From the NCBI GenBank assembly GCA_024760905.1, contig CM045735.1, positions 24,707,249 through 24,771,248 of the forward strand: a stretch of 64,000 bases of DNA. Direction: 5' to 3'. A program made the translations under genes and the position numbers. Origin of the DNA: Plotosus lineatus. Its lineage: Eukaryota > Chordata > Actinopteri > Siluriformes > Plotosidae. Below, piece after piece: positions 32,841 through 43,645 of the stretch (its first letter is position 1; the number at the start of each line of letters is the position of its first letter). The notes under the pieces were generated by a model that had not been told where the DNA came from, searched no databases, and worked only from the letters and a program-made list of their open reading frames with translations.

Positions 32841-33480
32841 CTCACCAGCGAAATAATCTTCAAGAACGCCAAGCATTCCGGCATCTTCAAGGCTGAATTC
32901 TCGAGTTGAATTTAACATCTAGACTAATGCTGCTATACATCACAGATGACATTTCACACTCCTTTTCCAGAAATTATGTGTATTCACAATCTTATAAATT
33001 AATGAAAACTTAATGACTGTTATTGAAGAGAAAGTCAGAGATAAATTCCGCATGCAGTAAACCAGAAGCAGGAAGTAAACCGGAAGTTAACGTGTGACAG
33101 GCACTGCACATGTGCAAGCCAGAGCTGGCCAATCAGTGTGCTTAGATCTTCCTTAGCAAGTAGACTGCATTGTTTACGAGCATATCGTCTTCATAACCTT
33201 TATTTTATTAACTGAACTGGCATTTTAATATCAAAACAGTATCCAAACTGTAAAGAATATTTCATGGCAGTTCTTCTGGTGTATAGATTATAGTGTTTTG
33301 TACCGAACTCGGTGAATAATTGCAACGAAAACCAGTAAGTTTGCTACTGTTTTTATCTAGTTTTATGAGGGTACTCGCCAGCAAAATGGGAAAAAAGACA
33401 TTTTTCGTGAGTTTTAGTCGATTTCACGTGAGCAAGTGATACTTGAATACTTGATTTAAAACTTTATGCAAAAATCCGAA
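32841..33480. other. intron 1, no gene seen
   Basis: AT-rich sequence after repeat copy B. No supported coding, RNA or transposon end was recognised. Confidence 0.45.
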
Positions 33481-33499
33481 TTTCGATAAAAATGGATTA

Positions 33500-33708
33500 A
33501 CACTGAATTAATGAGTGAGACTGTCTATAGAATATGTTTAAGAAGCATATTTTAGCGCATGTAATACAGACATAGTATTTTACTTCCGGTTGCTCATTCG
33601 TGCATGTGATATGATACATGGGGTTTTACTTCCGGGTACAGAACTTGTGGATTGTCTTCATTGGCGGGAAGGGTCGGAACCAAACCCCCGCGAATAACAA
33701 GAGCCTAC
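33500..33708. mobile_element. Tigger-like element, right end
   Basis: TATTTTAGCGCATGTAATAC, GGGGTTTTACTTCCGGGTAC and CCCCCGCGAATAACAAGAGC, then CTACTGTA, are the inverted form of the start of 52698 (CAGTAGACCCTCATTATTCGCG). The left end was not identified. Confidence 0.65.
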
Positions 33709-33710
33709 TG

Positions 33711-33712
<2 letters not shown>

Positions 33713-33790
<78 letters not shown>

Positions 33791-33870
33791 GTGTATATAT
33801 TATATGTGTATATTATATGTGTATATTATATATATATATATATATACATACATACATACATACATATGTG
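33713..33870. repeat. (TA)n(CA)n(TATG)n microsatellite block
   Basis: TA run, CA run, GTATATTATAT repeats, second TA run, then CATA units. Directly followed by an RTE 3' tail. Confidence 0.95.
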
Positions 33871-33871
33871 T

Positions 33872-33975
33872 ATTGGATTAAGAGAGGAAGATGCAGAGGA
33901 CAGGGCAAGATGGAGGCGGATGGTATGCTGTGGCGACCCCTGAAGGGAACAGCCGAAAGGAAAAGAAGAAGATAA
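33872..33975 (+). mobile_element. RTE 3' tail only
   Basis: About 100 bases: AGAGAGGAAGATGCAGAGGA, AGATGGAGGCGGATG, then CTGTGGCGACCCCTGAAGGG and AACAGCCGAAAGGAAAAGAA with GAAGATA. It corresponds to the last residues (EEDAEDRxRWRRMxCCGDP) and the 3'UTR. Severe 5' truncation is usual for RTE copies. Confidence 0.88.
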
Positions 33976-34747
33976 AATAGTTCTTCTACACAAGGGCAAA
34001 GCAAATGAATGTTATGGTCTGTGCTTGCTGGCGAAATTAACTCTTCTTTAATCATTGCAGGTGCTGGCGAGGGGCGTGGCAGTTATCGGTAGGCAAGTTC
34101 CAGCAGTCCCAATCTGCAATCAGCAAGCAGCCAGCGATAAATGGGCGCGGCGCGCTTCCCTCCGATGTCACAAGACTGTTTTCCCAGTGATTCCGCTCCT
34201 CGGCTTTCTCTTTGACCCCTGGTTCTTTCTTCGTGCTCGACCAGTTCCTTTGACTTAGTATTCCCGTGATTTGTAGTTCATAGTGTTTAATAAATCGTTT
34301 GAACCTTCTTTTGGTCTCCTGCATCTCTGGGTCCAACGCATACACTCCAGGCTTAACAATGAAACCAGTTTTAAACAAAAAAGCAACACCACAGGAAAAT
34401 CCAAAGTACTAAAGTGACAAGGCATACTGTTCAGAAATAGAAAATCAGAATATACAAGGTTTGGTACATATAGTATAAAAACATGATACAATCTTTCATG
34501 CTGATTTGAGCTTTGGAAACATTTACTTAGCCTTCTAATTGCTGCAGGTAATAGCCTATACCTGTGGTGCTTATGTGTATGTCTGCAGAGCATGCCAGAG
34601 TGCAGTATGGGGTGCACAACATACAGGCATACAACCCAAAGTCCCATCTTTCTTAAGAAACCAAATAACAAGGATCAACATAATGCAAAACAACAATTGG
34701 CAAAAAAATAAATAAATAAATAAAAAAAATACTTCATCGGTGAGTTA

Positions 34748-36741
34748 CCGTATTTTCCGGACCGTAAGTCGCACTTTTTTCATCCTTTGGCTGAAGGTGT
34801 GACTTACATTCCCGAACGACTTATATGTGAAATTATTACATATAATTCTGTTCGTCATCATCACAAATATAATTTCACATGTTTGTTATTTTTACACTCA
34901 CAACCACAAAAGAGCACTCTCGGCTTGGATACCACTTCATCCACCAATGAAATGTCCACAAAAATAAAATCCTATTCTGCAGATTAAAAGCTGCAAGTAG
35001 TGAAACATATAGCAGAAGATGGTAATTGAGCAACAGAAAGAAAGTTTGGAGTGAATGAGAAATTTGTGAGGGACTGAAGAAAAGTGGAGATTACTATTAC
35101 TTCAATGAAGAAAACCAAAAAAAAAAGCTAATCGTGGGCTAAAAACTTAATGGCCACAGCTAGAGGAACGAGTTCGCACATGGGTGCTTGAGGAACGTGC
35201 TGCAGGGAGAGGCTTGTCAACAGTGCAGTTACGTCGCCATTATTATTACGTCCAGGTAGTGAAATTATTACATATACCGTATTTGACGTGATAAGTGCCC
35301 AGAGCGCTTAAAAAAAGTGGAGTGAGTAGGCACTTATTAAAATAGTTACCAGCAGAGTGGAACGATAAGTGCTTATTCGCATCGAGGTGGAAAACATGAA
35401 TAATATCAGAACAATAGAAGAGTTTTACTGGTATTTGTGTCATTCATTTTGTGGTACCAACCGAATTACTTACATGGAAGCTGAACATAAACAGAAAACA
35501 GCATAATTAAACAAAAAAGACCCTTTAATTTTCCTTACCGGTGCTGTTCCTTTAAATATTTCCCCAAGATGTAAAATCGGGCCAATCAACATGAATGTCA
35601 ACTTTAGCACATGGCACACTGAACCAATCAACACGAATGTCAACTTTAGCAAGCGGGCACATTGAACCAATCAACATAAACAAGCACATTGAACCACAAC
35701 ATAAACAAGCACATTGAACCACAACACAAACAAGCGCATGGCCAGGAACGTCTTTAAATTTATGAAGTTAATGAGCAGGAGAATCGGTTAAAAAAATACT
35801 CATCACTTTCTGATTGATCCAAATGTTGCTCATCACTCCATTTATTCAGAGCATCCCATAGTTTTGCTGTAGAAGTTTCTAAATGGTTCATTGGTTGGTG
35901 GACATTTACCAAGAGAACACAAAGTATTTTCCTGATTTTTAAAGCACGGCGAAGCAATCAAATGTGTTGTTACTGATGAACATTATAGACATTCCCCAGT
36001 AGCAGGGGGTCTTGAAATACCATGTAAACTCACTTTTACAGGCAGTGAACACCTCATTTTACCGTTACACAGACTGATCGAATAAAATTGGTAAGTTTGA
36101 TCTAGCATTTTGCTCCCAGTACACGCATCTTATCTTATTAGACTTAAGATGAAAAACACTGGTGGTGGCGGCAGGCCGGGCGGGGGGCTTATTGGAGCAG
36201 GGAGCTTATTACGTTGAATACGGTAATTCTGTTCGTCATAATAATGAACATAATTTCACATTTTTATTTTTACACTCACAACCGCAAGAAGGCAACAGGA
36301 GGGCAGAAAAGAGGAAATTATTATTACTGTAATGAAGAAAACAAACCAAAACAAAAAAGCTAATTGTGGGCTAAAAGCTAATTGCTAAAAGCTAGATGCT
36401 CACTGCTAGAGGAACGAGCTCGCGCATGGGTGTCGAGCAATGCGCCTTCGGGAGAGACTTGTCAACAGTGCAGTTGCATCTCCATGTCCAGGTAGTTGTC
36501 TAGGAGATGAATAGAAATTACTTTGCGTGAGGACATTCTTGGTGTTACTGTTTCATGCAATGCAACCGCTTCTCTATCGGAGCGAAAACCACAACGTCAC
36601 AAAAACTGCCAGCAGATTTCCAAGCCAAGATAGGCAGTTTCCATGAGTTTACAACTTATATATGTTTTTTTTTCTTTATTATGTATTTTTATGGGCAATG
36701 CAACTTGTACTCCAGAGTGACATACAGTCCGGAAAATATGG
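34748..36741 (+). mobile_element. pogo-like transposon with a nested second element
   Basis: The ends CCGTATTTTCCGGACCGTAAG and (inverted) CCATATTTTCCGGACTGTATG are flanked by TA (34746-34747, 36742-36743). On the plus strand, 35015-35245 holds a broken pogo-type DNA-binding remnant: RKFGVNEKFVRD, SMKKTKKKANRGLKT, WPQLEERVRTWVLEERAAGR and GLSTVQLR. The stretch 34829-35262 is repeated after the nested element (36227-36500), so the interior was tandemly duplicated before or during decay. No catalytic DDE domain was found. Confidence 0.82.
35277..36223. mobile_element. nested DNA transposon (CCGTATTTGACG ends), exact insertion
   Basis: TA (35275-35276) and TA (36224-36225) flank the ends CCGTATTTGACGTG and (inverted) CCGTATTCAACGTA. 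The unbroken target ATTACATATAATTCTGTTCG is present in the tandem partner at 34835-34854. The same family hosts the LINE at 11190-16252. The minus strand (35760-35957) has the acidic remnant ALNKWSDEQHLDQSESDEYF shared with that copy. Confidence 0.9.
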
Positions 36742-36743
36742 TA

Positions 36744-37271
36744 AGTAGTTTTCTCTAATACACAATGCGCTATCTGACGACCCCCCCCATACCCCAAAAT
36801 TTTCTCCACGAATTTACATTGATCTCAAGAACCATCCAAATGCTCGTAAAATATCGGAATTCCGCCAATTATCCGAAAAATTTAATCCACATAAACTCAC
36901 CACACAAAAACCAGCAACTCATGGGTTACACCACTATTATGTAAAGCAGGTCAATTACATGAGAAGGACACAGGAGAAAAAAATAAAACTTCAGCTTTCA
37001 ACTAGAAAACAATTGAGATGGTTAGTTATGATCTTAAGGGTCATGGATTTACTAAGTTTGGTGTTTCATTATTCAAAACTTTTTTCAGCCACATGACATA
37101 GTGTTCAGTAACACACTGTTCATGTTGTTGGAAGTGTTCCATCCATCACTGTCCATGCAAATGCTACTATCTGCTGGACATGATATGATGGGCTCATACC
37201 TGAAATTGATGAACTTCCACATACGAATTGTGAACCAGGGGTCAATTGTCCATCTTGTGTATTATTAAGTA
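36744..37271. other. intron 1, no gene seen
   Basis: No supported coding, RNA or transposon boundary. A C-run at 36781-36789 is the only simple repeat. Confidence 0.45.
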
Positions 37272-37477
37272 CAGACGCTCCCCGACTTAAATTTTTAATT
37301 GGTTCCGGACGGCCAAACGCAAGTTGAAAGTGAACGTAAGTTGTTACAGTGACGTATGACATGTGACGTATGATGCTCATACTGTACTATACGTCCATAA
37401 ATACCATTACCATATCTCATAAAACACCCCTAAATCAATTATTATAAACATAACATTATCAAATAATCTCAAATATA

Positions 37478-38122
37478 TCAAATAATACCAACATTAATTT
37501 CAAATAAATTAAATTCTGCCAGCTGGAGGTCGATAGCTGCACAGTCCTGTGACCCCTCCGATGTTGATGGCAGTGGAGGTTCTCCAGTGGTGGTGGGTGT
37601 GGAACCGCCGGAGCCAGCTGCAACAGTAATCTTTGCTTTCAACGAGCTCACATTCCTCCAATGTACCTCGACAATTTGTGGACATAGGAAGCTAAAGCTG
37701 TCGTATATCCACTGGTCCCTCTGAGACATGTTCAGGTCAGCTTTCCCCGACTTCCACTGTCTAAGCCTTCCCAGCCTCGTCTGCACGCTATGGAACCATT
37801 GTTTCAGCTCCTCATCGCTCTTCCCCATGCGCAAACCCTGATCAGCCCAGACCTTCGCCTTGTGTGGTTTGTCCATCCAGGATTGGAGTTTCTTGTTGTA
37901 CAGGCACTCGTTCACCTAGATGAACTCCACCATGGCCTGCTGCTCATCGTCGGTGAGCTTGATGGAGACCCGTGCCTTCTCGTTCGGGTCAGCGGTGATA
38001 TCGGTGGGAGCGACATCCAACACAGCATCGACCACGGCTTCCTGAGAAGGCTCTTCAACTGGGGTTTCCGGGGTTGGAGACCATGGCCTCTTGGTGGATA
38101 TCTTCCGCTTGGCTTTCGGCAT
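37478..38122 (-). pseudogene. transposon-encoded MADF/SANT-like DNA-binding protein, one in-frame stop
   Basis: From 38122 the minus strand reads MPKAKRKISTKRPWSPTPET, a basic start, then an acidic linker, then SIKLTDDEQQAMVEFI, an in-frame TAG (37916-37918), and on in the same frame with VNECLYNKKLQSWMDKPHKA, KVWADQGLRMGKSDEELKQW and FHSVQTRLGRLRQWKSG. The spacing of aromatic residues (F..NECLY, W, W, W) and the E-E-L-K-x-W helix resemble MADF/SANT-like domains (residues about 62-135 of 215). Such proteins accompany transposases in some DNA transposons, such as the Myb-like protein of PIF/Harbinger. The C-terminal part has a Gly/Ser/Thr-rich stretch. No nuclease is present. Apart from the TAG the 215-codon frame is open, so decay is recent. 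The superfamily is not settled, and the termini look Tigger-like rather than Harbinger-like. Confidence 0.65.
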
Positions 38123-38166
38123 CGTGGCGTGTCTCGAAATGAATGGCTCTTTGTCTTGCGTGCCTG

Positions 38167-38174
38167 TATTTATA
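38167..38174 (-). promoter_or_regulatory. TATA box of the transposon ORF
   Basis: TATAAATA on the minus strand, 45 bases upstream of the ATG at 38122, so a start site about 30 bases downstream would leave a 5'UTR of only a few bases to about 20 bases. Upstream (38190-38340) many TTCCGCAA/TTCCACA-like short motifs occur. Confidence 0.5.
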
Positions 38175-38180
38175 GTTGAA

Positions 38181-38660
38181 CTGACTTCTGTGAATGTTCT
38201 TTAAGTCTTTCGTGCAATCCGCAACTATTCCGCAAACATTCCACATGTATTCCACAAATGTTCCGCTTTGTTCTGTGTACTGTCTATGGAAATTACGCAG
38301 TTTCTCTATTGTTCCATATGCATTCTGTGCCTTCCGTGAGTATTCCATGGGATCCGAAGATGAATGCGACTGTTCTGTGGCCGCTTTTGACCATAAAGAA
38401 GACGGGGCAAGACTTGCGGAACAGTCACAGAACACTTGCGGTATAAAAGGAAAGATCACTGACCGTTTGTGGAAATGACAGAATGTTTGCAGAAGGACTG
38501 CGGAACCAAAGGGAACACTCTAGGAAAATTTTTGTTCAAAAGCACGTTCGTGGAAGATTTTGGTCTGCCGGAAGTGGAGGAACACATTCGGTATCATACG
38601 GAAGGACACGGAAGATGCGGTTATGACTGAGGAACGTCTGAGGATGACTACATTTTTGCT
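38181..38660. repeat. cluster of short inverted TTCCGCAA / TTGCGGAA motifs
   Basis: On the left half the motif appears as TTCCGCAA, TTCCACAT, TTCCACAAATGTTCCGC and TTCCATATG; on the right half as TTGCGGAAC, CAGAACACTTGCGG and CTGCGGAACC. The arrangement is roughly symmetrical around 38390. Such clusters resemble transposase-binding subterminal repeats. Confidence 0.45.
38442..38449 (+). promoter_or_regulatory. possible divergent TATA box
   Basis: TATAAAAG on the plus strand preceded by CTTGCGG, about 270 bases from the minus-strand TATA box and pointing toward the hAT-like remnant at 38709. It is a candidate by motif only. Confidence 0.3.
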
Positions 38661-38708
38661 TCCGCAAGTCTGCCACGCTCCAGTGAAATGGGGGTATAAC
38701 CCATAACC

Positions 38709-38936
38709 AAAATCAGTAAGAAACAGAAGACTTTAGAGAGTTTCTTTGCGAAGGAGAAAAGACACAGTGAAGACACAGAAGAGCCTAGGACTACCAAGGT
38801 TTTAACAGACAATACCAGGAGTCCTACTTGAAATATGGATTTATCATGGCTCTGCATAATGTGTGACGGCCAGCTCTCTAACAAGGCAATGAAGCCTTCA
38901 TGGGACCGTCTCATTGCAGAGAAACAAGCCCAGGGC
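38709..38936 (+). pseudogene. N-terminus of a hAT (BED-finger) transposase, broken
   Basis: The plus strand reads SKKQKTLESFFAKEKRHSED then TEEPRTTKVL and, after a stop or frame change, SYLKYGF / MDLSWLCIMCDGQLSNKAMK then PSWDRLIAEKQA. The pattern (S)KKQKTL..FF, SYLK(F/Y)GF, C..C...(L)SN.(A)MKPS is the start of ZBED/hAT transposases up to the second half of the BED finger; the following His residues are lost. There is at least one frameshift and one stop. It lies 0.6 kb from the minus-strand MADF-like ORF, and the two may be unrelated insertions. Confidence 0.6.
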
Positions 38937-39496
38937 TCCCAGTTATTAAGCGTTATGGCGTTAAATTTTTCATGCACTTTATATTCATTTTTGTGGCGTA
39001 TCTGTATATACTTTTATATGTATATATATATTTTGAAGGCATGTTTAAACTTTACTATAGCGACCAGAGTCAGTGCTAGGGCAGTGGTCACCAACAGAGG
39101 GAGGTGAGAGAGAGGAGAGGAGGGGGAGGCTCTTGTGAATCTTAGCGGGTACACAAACATGTAGAAGCCTTATCTGATGGTTCAAACTGGCAACTTTATT
39201 TCAGTTGTTGAAAAATAACACTCATGGAGTGTTTAATAATAAAAAAATTCAAATGTTGTGTAGGTATATTTAGATATTAGAGAAAGAAAGTTGGAATTGC
39301 TGGTTCTTATCATGTATTTATTTTTCCACGTGAAATAAATTTGCTTATAATTTATTTTTGGAGCACAGTGTGTGTTACCAGAAATTTTGATGTTTTACAT
39401 GTTATACATGTTATGTTGTTGGCGCAATGTTACAAGGAAGCTGCAATAGTGTTCCAAGCACACAATGGATTCAAGTTTATTATTATATTTAGAATA
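38937..39496. other. intron 1, possible hAT end, no gene
   Basis: CAGTGGTCACCAAC at 39082 looks like a hAT end and pairs with GTTGAAGACCACTG at 40390-40403, but the 8-bp flanks do not match. Otherwise AT-rich. Confidence 0.35.
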
Positions 39497-40328
39497 CAGT
39501 AATCTCCCGCCACTTCCTACTTCGCGTCCCCACAATATTGGATTTCCCCATTGGGAAATTGAAAAATTAAAGATTATTCAAAATTAACGAGCACTACATG
39601 TACATTCAACTGCGCTACCCAACATGCTCTGTTCTCCTGCTTGACTTGAGTGTTCTCTGATTGGTTGTGAATCCAGCAAGCCGATTGGTCAAGATTATAT
39701 TTCCCAGCAGCCAACACACCTTTCCTCCCTCATTTTTTTTGAGCTCAAGGGAAGCACTGAGATGCGGGAAAAATCGTGTTCACCATAGTGGTGAGGGAAA
39801 AACAAAAACCAAAATCACTGGGAGAGTATCAACATGGAAACTGGTCGAGCACAAAGCTCTTTACAGCTGACGGCTGACCAGCGCATTCAGGTGCGCTCTC
39901 TGGATTTCACCTGCGGGTAACAGCCACGCCCCTCACCAGCGCATGCAGTGTATGGAGAGAGAGAGTTAAACACTGGTGACTTTGGACAGTAACATAATAT
40001 GTACTAAAGCAAATGCTCTGGAGGCGCTGATGAGCCCCAACCAAGTACCAGTGCCGCCAGTGATTCTCCTTCTTGACATGGCCGTAGATTTGTTATTTAT
40101 AAGGTTTGTTCTACAGTAAAGGTGTATGATTTATTTATATATTGCCTGTGTGACATTAACATGCATAGAACACTTTAAAATTAACTTCTATATAAATTTT
40201 ATATAATATATAGGTGGGTGGGTGTCCTTAGGAAGTGGCAGAAGTCATTTTGCAGGTTGTCGCATTTCGCACGCGGGGGGGGGGGGGGGGGGCTGTTCCC
40301 ATTAACCGAGAAATAAGGGGGATTACTG
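39497..40328. mobile_element. Tigger-like non-autonomous element
   Basis: The ends CAGTAATCTCCCGCCACTTC and (inverted) CAGTAATCCCCCTTATTTCTCG are flanked by TA on both sides (39495-39496, 40329-40330). It is 832 bp without coding capacity. A G-run of about 17 sits at 40276-40292. Confidence 0.75.
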
Positions 40329-40639
40329 TATAAACAATCTATGCCCTGGAAAAATCGTCAAGCGTTGACCGGACCGAGATGATAAAAAGGTTGAAGACCA
40401 CTGATGTAAAGGAAAGTAAAATGATGAGTGCACTGTTACCTTTCATGCTGACCAGATGGCAGCACCTGTATATCTTCAGGAAGGATAACAGAGTATGCTC
40501 CTTAAACAAATCATTTGGAGACAGGGAAAAAAAGGATGTCAAAGTTGCCTGAGTGTAAAAGTTAACACGCATTAGCTTAATTTGTTTCCTTCTATATTCC
40601 TTCTCCTCTTATCACTCAGTTCAAGTCTTTGTAAAATAC

Positions 40640-40934
40640 ACACACATACACGCACGCATTCCCTGCTTGACCATTTACTGAATTAAAACAACTTAAAAAA
40701 CTAAACTAAAAACTAAAGCGTTATTATTTTCTCTCTCTCTCTCTCTCTCTCTCTCTGTCCCTCTGTCGCGCATGCTGCGGGCCACGCCCACTAGACATGA
40801 ATTCAAAGCACATTTCCTGCTTGACAAACTCAACTTTAATTTGATTCCTTGAGGGATTGGAATTCCAGATGAGCCCAAATGCACCCACATTTATGAAACA
40901 TTTATTGAATTAAACAATTAAAAAACTAAAGCAT

Positions 40935-40987
<53 letters not shown>

Positions 40988-41290
40988 CAGGCCATGCTCA
41001 AAAGACGTGAATTCAAAGCACATTCCCTGCTTGACCATTTACTGAATTAAAACAACTTAAAAAACTAAACTAAAAACAAAAGCGTTATTCCTTCCGTCTC
41101 TCTCTCTCTCTCTCTCACTCGCTGCGGGCCACACCCACAAGACATGAATTCAAAGCGCATTCCCTGCTTGACAAACTCAACTTTAATTTGATTCCTTGAG
41201 GGATCGGAATTCCAGATGAGCTCAAATGCACCCACATTTATTAAACATTTACTGAATTAAACAACTTAAAAAACTAAACTAAAAACTAAA
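40640..41290 (+). repeat. long tandem repeat, two units plus a third partial, with (CT)n inside
   Basis: The order CATTCCCTGCTTGACCATTT, AACTTAAAAAACTAAACTAA, a CT run, then CTGCGGGCCACGCCCA and CATGAATTCAAAGC, then CTTTAATTTGATTCCTTGAG recurs at 40658-40920, 41021-41260 and, shortened, at 40921-41020. Each unit holds its own CT run of variable length. Confidence 0.85.
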
Positions 41291-41329
41291 GGGTGAAGCT
41301 TCCTTCTGTCTCTATCTGGGAGGCCAGCG

Positions 41330-41525
41330 GGGCGGGATGTTGAGAGACAGCCAATGAGAGAGCAACTCACATGTTGTGTGAAATTTTGATTGGCGCATTT
41401 GAATTTCTTTTCGTAAGAGGGGGTTGTTTCGTATCTCGGGGATGGAAATGCAGGAAAATGTTTTTCGTAACCCGGGGATTTCGTACACAGGGGTCTTTGT
41501 AAGTTGGAGGCCAACTGTACTGTAT
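41330..41525. mobile_element. right end of a Tigger-like element
   Basis: TTCGTAACCCGGGGATTTCG, then GTAAGTTGGAGGCCAACTGT and ACTGTA, is the inverted form of a CAGT..GGCC..CAACTTAC terminus. No left end was found; the tandem repeat 40640-41290 may lie inside the element. Confidence 0.5.
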
Positions 41526-41589
41526 TAATCCCACAAGGGAAGTTAATGCCTCTGCTTAAACCCATCCAAAGTGATCTCACTCACTCACA

Positions 41590-41591
41590 CA

Positions 41592-41632
<41 letters not shown>
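41590..41632. repeat. (CT)n(CA)n microsatellite
   Basis: CT run followed by CA run within short single-copy sequence. Confidence 0.95.
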
Positions 41633-41639
41633 TAACACA

Positions 41640-41782
41640 CAACACCTGTACAGCAGTTGGGGTTAGGTGCCTTGCTCAAGGGAACTTTAGCATTAAAAGT
41701 GAGGGAAGGGAAGATGCAGCCCCCCGCCACACATCAGGAATCGAATCAAAGCATCTAACCATTAGACTACGGCTTCCTCAAA
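41640..41782 (-). mobile_element. tRNA-derived SINE-like fragment
   Basis: In the minus sense, GAAGCCGTAGTCTAATGGTT (A-box-like) precedes GATTCGATTCCTGATG (B-box-like), and the body has GGGTTAGGTGCC-inverted sequence with CAAGGCACCTAACCCC. It differs from the other SINE in this window. Only the head and a short body are recognisable. Confidence 0.5.
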
Positions 41783-42095
41783 TGTAATTCATCAGACAAG
41801 ACCATCAACTTCCATTGTTCCACAGTCCAGTTTTGATGCTCATACACCCAATGTAGGCACTTTCAGTCAAGCACGGAGGTCAATTACGCAATCTGCAATT
41901 GAATTTTCTTTAATGGGTGTTTGAACACTTTTCTAATACAGCCATAATGAAATGTTTCAGCAATATGTGCTCTTTTGTGGGATCACACAACATGGACTAG
42001 CCTTCCTTCTAAAACAGTGAGGATCTTTTACTTGGTACCAAAGAATATAATCTAAGATCAAGCCATGATAATTTGGCCCTTGAAAAAAATTAAGC
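41783..42095 (-). mobile_element. Tc1-like relic joined to an RTE copy
   Basis: Antisense pieces of a Tc1-like transposase gene: TTGTTCCACAGTCCAGTTTT (the sense codons spell KTGLWNN-type text near the first catalytic region), AACATGGACTAGCCTTCC and ATAATTTGGCCCTTG. From 41871 it is identical to 28068-28292. The family assignment rests on short similarities. Confidence 0.5.
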
Positions 42096-42379
42096 GAATA
42101 CTTTCTTCAAGAAGAAACAGAAGCATAGGGTGACTTATGAAAGCGGAGGTAAGAGCACACAGGTAGACTACATCTTGTGTAGGCGATGTAATTTGAAGGA
42201 AGTCAGTGACTGCAAAGTAGTAGTGGGTGAGAGTGTTGCCAAACAGCATAGGATGGTGGTGTGCAGGATGACACTGATGGTGAGAAAGGTGAAAAAGGCA
42301 AAGGCAGAGCAGAAGACAAAGTGGTGGAAGCTGAAAAAGGAAGAGTGTCGTGTTGTCTTCAAGGAGGAGTTGAAACAGG
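41871..42379 (+). repeat. 509-bp tract identical to 28068-28576
   Basis: Base-by-base comparison shows no difference over 509 bases, covering the Tc1-like relic and the first 285 bases of the RTE copy. From the next base (28577 / 42380) the copies differ at roughly 7% of positions. Confidence 0.9.
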
Positions 42380-43645
42380 CTTTGGGTAGTCAGGAAGTGC
42401 TTCCAGAGGACTGGACAACCACAGCCAATGTGATCAGGGAGACCGGTAGGAGAGTACTTGGTGTGTCCTCTGGAAGGAAAGTAGATAAGGAAACTTGGTG
42501 GTGGAATGAGGAAGTGCAGGAGTGTGTACAAAAGAAGAGGTTAGCCAAGAAGAAGTGGGACATTGAGAGGACCAAAGAGAGTAAACAGGAGTACAGGGAG
42601 ACACAGCGTAAGGCGAAGGTAGCAGTGTCAAAGGCCAAACAGAGGGCGTATAATGACTTGTATGATAGGTTGAACAGTAAGGAGGGAGAAAATGATTTAT
42701 ACAGGTTAGCACAGCAGAGAAATAGAGATGGGAATAGAGTGATAAAGGACAGAGAGGGAAATGTATTGACTGATGACAGAAGTGTGCTGGGAAGATGGAA
42801 AGAGTACTTTGAAGAGCTGATGAATGAGGAAAATGAGAGAGAAAAAAGAGTAGAAGGGGTGACCATTGAGGAGCAGGAAGTATCAAAGACTAGTAAGGGA
42901 GAAGTGAGGAGGGCATTAAAGAGGATGGAGAGTGAAAAGGCAGTTGGCCCTGATGACATACCAGTTGAGGTATGGAAGTGTCTAGGGGAGGTAGCAGTAG
43001 ATTTTCTGACAAGAATATTCAACAAGGTCTTAGAAAGTGAGCAGTTGCCCGAGGAATGGAGGAGAAGTGTGCTTGTGCCCATTTTTAAGAACAAGGGAGA
43101 TGTACAGAGTTGTGGCAACTACAGAGGGATCATGGATGGAGAAAAGTGTCCGGTGTGATGTGTGATAGGAGAGTATCGGCAAGACTGAAGGGAAAAGTGT
43201 ACAAGACGGTGATGAGGCCAGCAATGTTGTATGGTTTAGAGACAGTGGCCCTGGGGAAAATACGGGAGTCAGAGTTGGAGGTAGCAGAGATGAATATGTT
43301 GAGGTTCTCTTTGGGAGTAACGAGGATGGATAGGATCAGAAATGAGTACATCAGAGGGACAGCACATGTTAGATGTTTTGGAGACAAAGTCAGAGAGGCT
43401 AGATTGAGATGGTTTGGACATGTACAGGAGGAGGGATAGTGAGTATATTGGTCGTAGGATGCTGAGGTTGGAACTACCAGGCAAAAGGCCCAGAGGAAGA
43501 CCAAAGAGAAGATTTATGGATGCGGTGAAGGCGGACATAAAGGTCGTTGGAGTAAGAGTAGAAGATGTAGAGGATAGGGAGAGATGGAAGCAGATCATTT
43601 GCTGTGGCGACCCCTGAAGGGAACAGCTGAAAGGAAAAGAAGACT
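42096..43645 (+). mobile_element. RTE copy, 5'-truncated and internally deleted
   Basis: An open stretch at 42130-43158 (342 codons) holds the endonuclease end (VTYESGGKSTQVDYILCRRC), the linker (KAKAEQKTKWWKLKKEECRV, YRETQRKAKVAVSKAKQRAY) and the RT fingers ([40 protein letters not shown]). At about 43130 the sequence jumps from NYRGI to HGWRKVSGVMCDRRVSARLK, so the RT palm with FADD is deleted. The tail follows (43150-43617) and the 3' terminus CTGTGGCGACCCCTGAAGGG. The junction GGGATCATGGATGGAGAAAA joins the two parts. Confidence 0.88.

Larger units (their letters stand above)
37272..38180 (-). mobile_element. DNA transposon part with CAGACGCTCCCCGACTTA end
   Basis: The left end CAGACGCTCCCCGACTTA (37272), preceded by TA, is the same terminus as in the element at 45962-47114, where both ends are present. 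The first 230 bases also match inverted sequence at 46850-47114. The element carries a minus-strand ORF and its promoter. The right terminus was not found. Confidence 0.65.

Noticed and set aside
39082..40403. hAT element between CAGTGGTCACCAAC and GTTGAAGACCACTG
   Set aside because: The ends look right, but the 8-bp flanks (TGCTAGGG and ATGTAAAG) do not match. Kept only as a remark.
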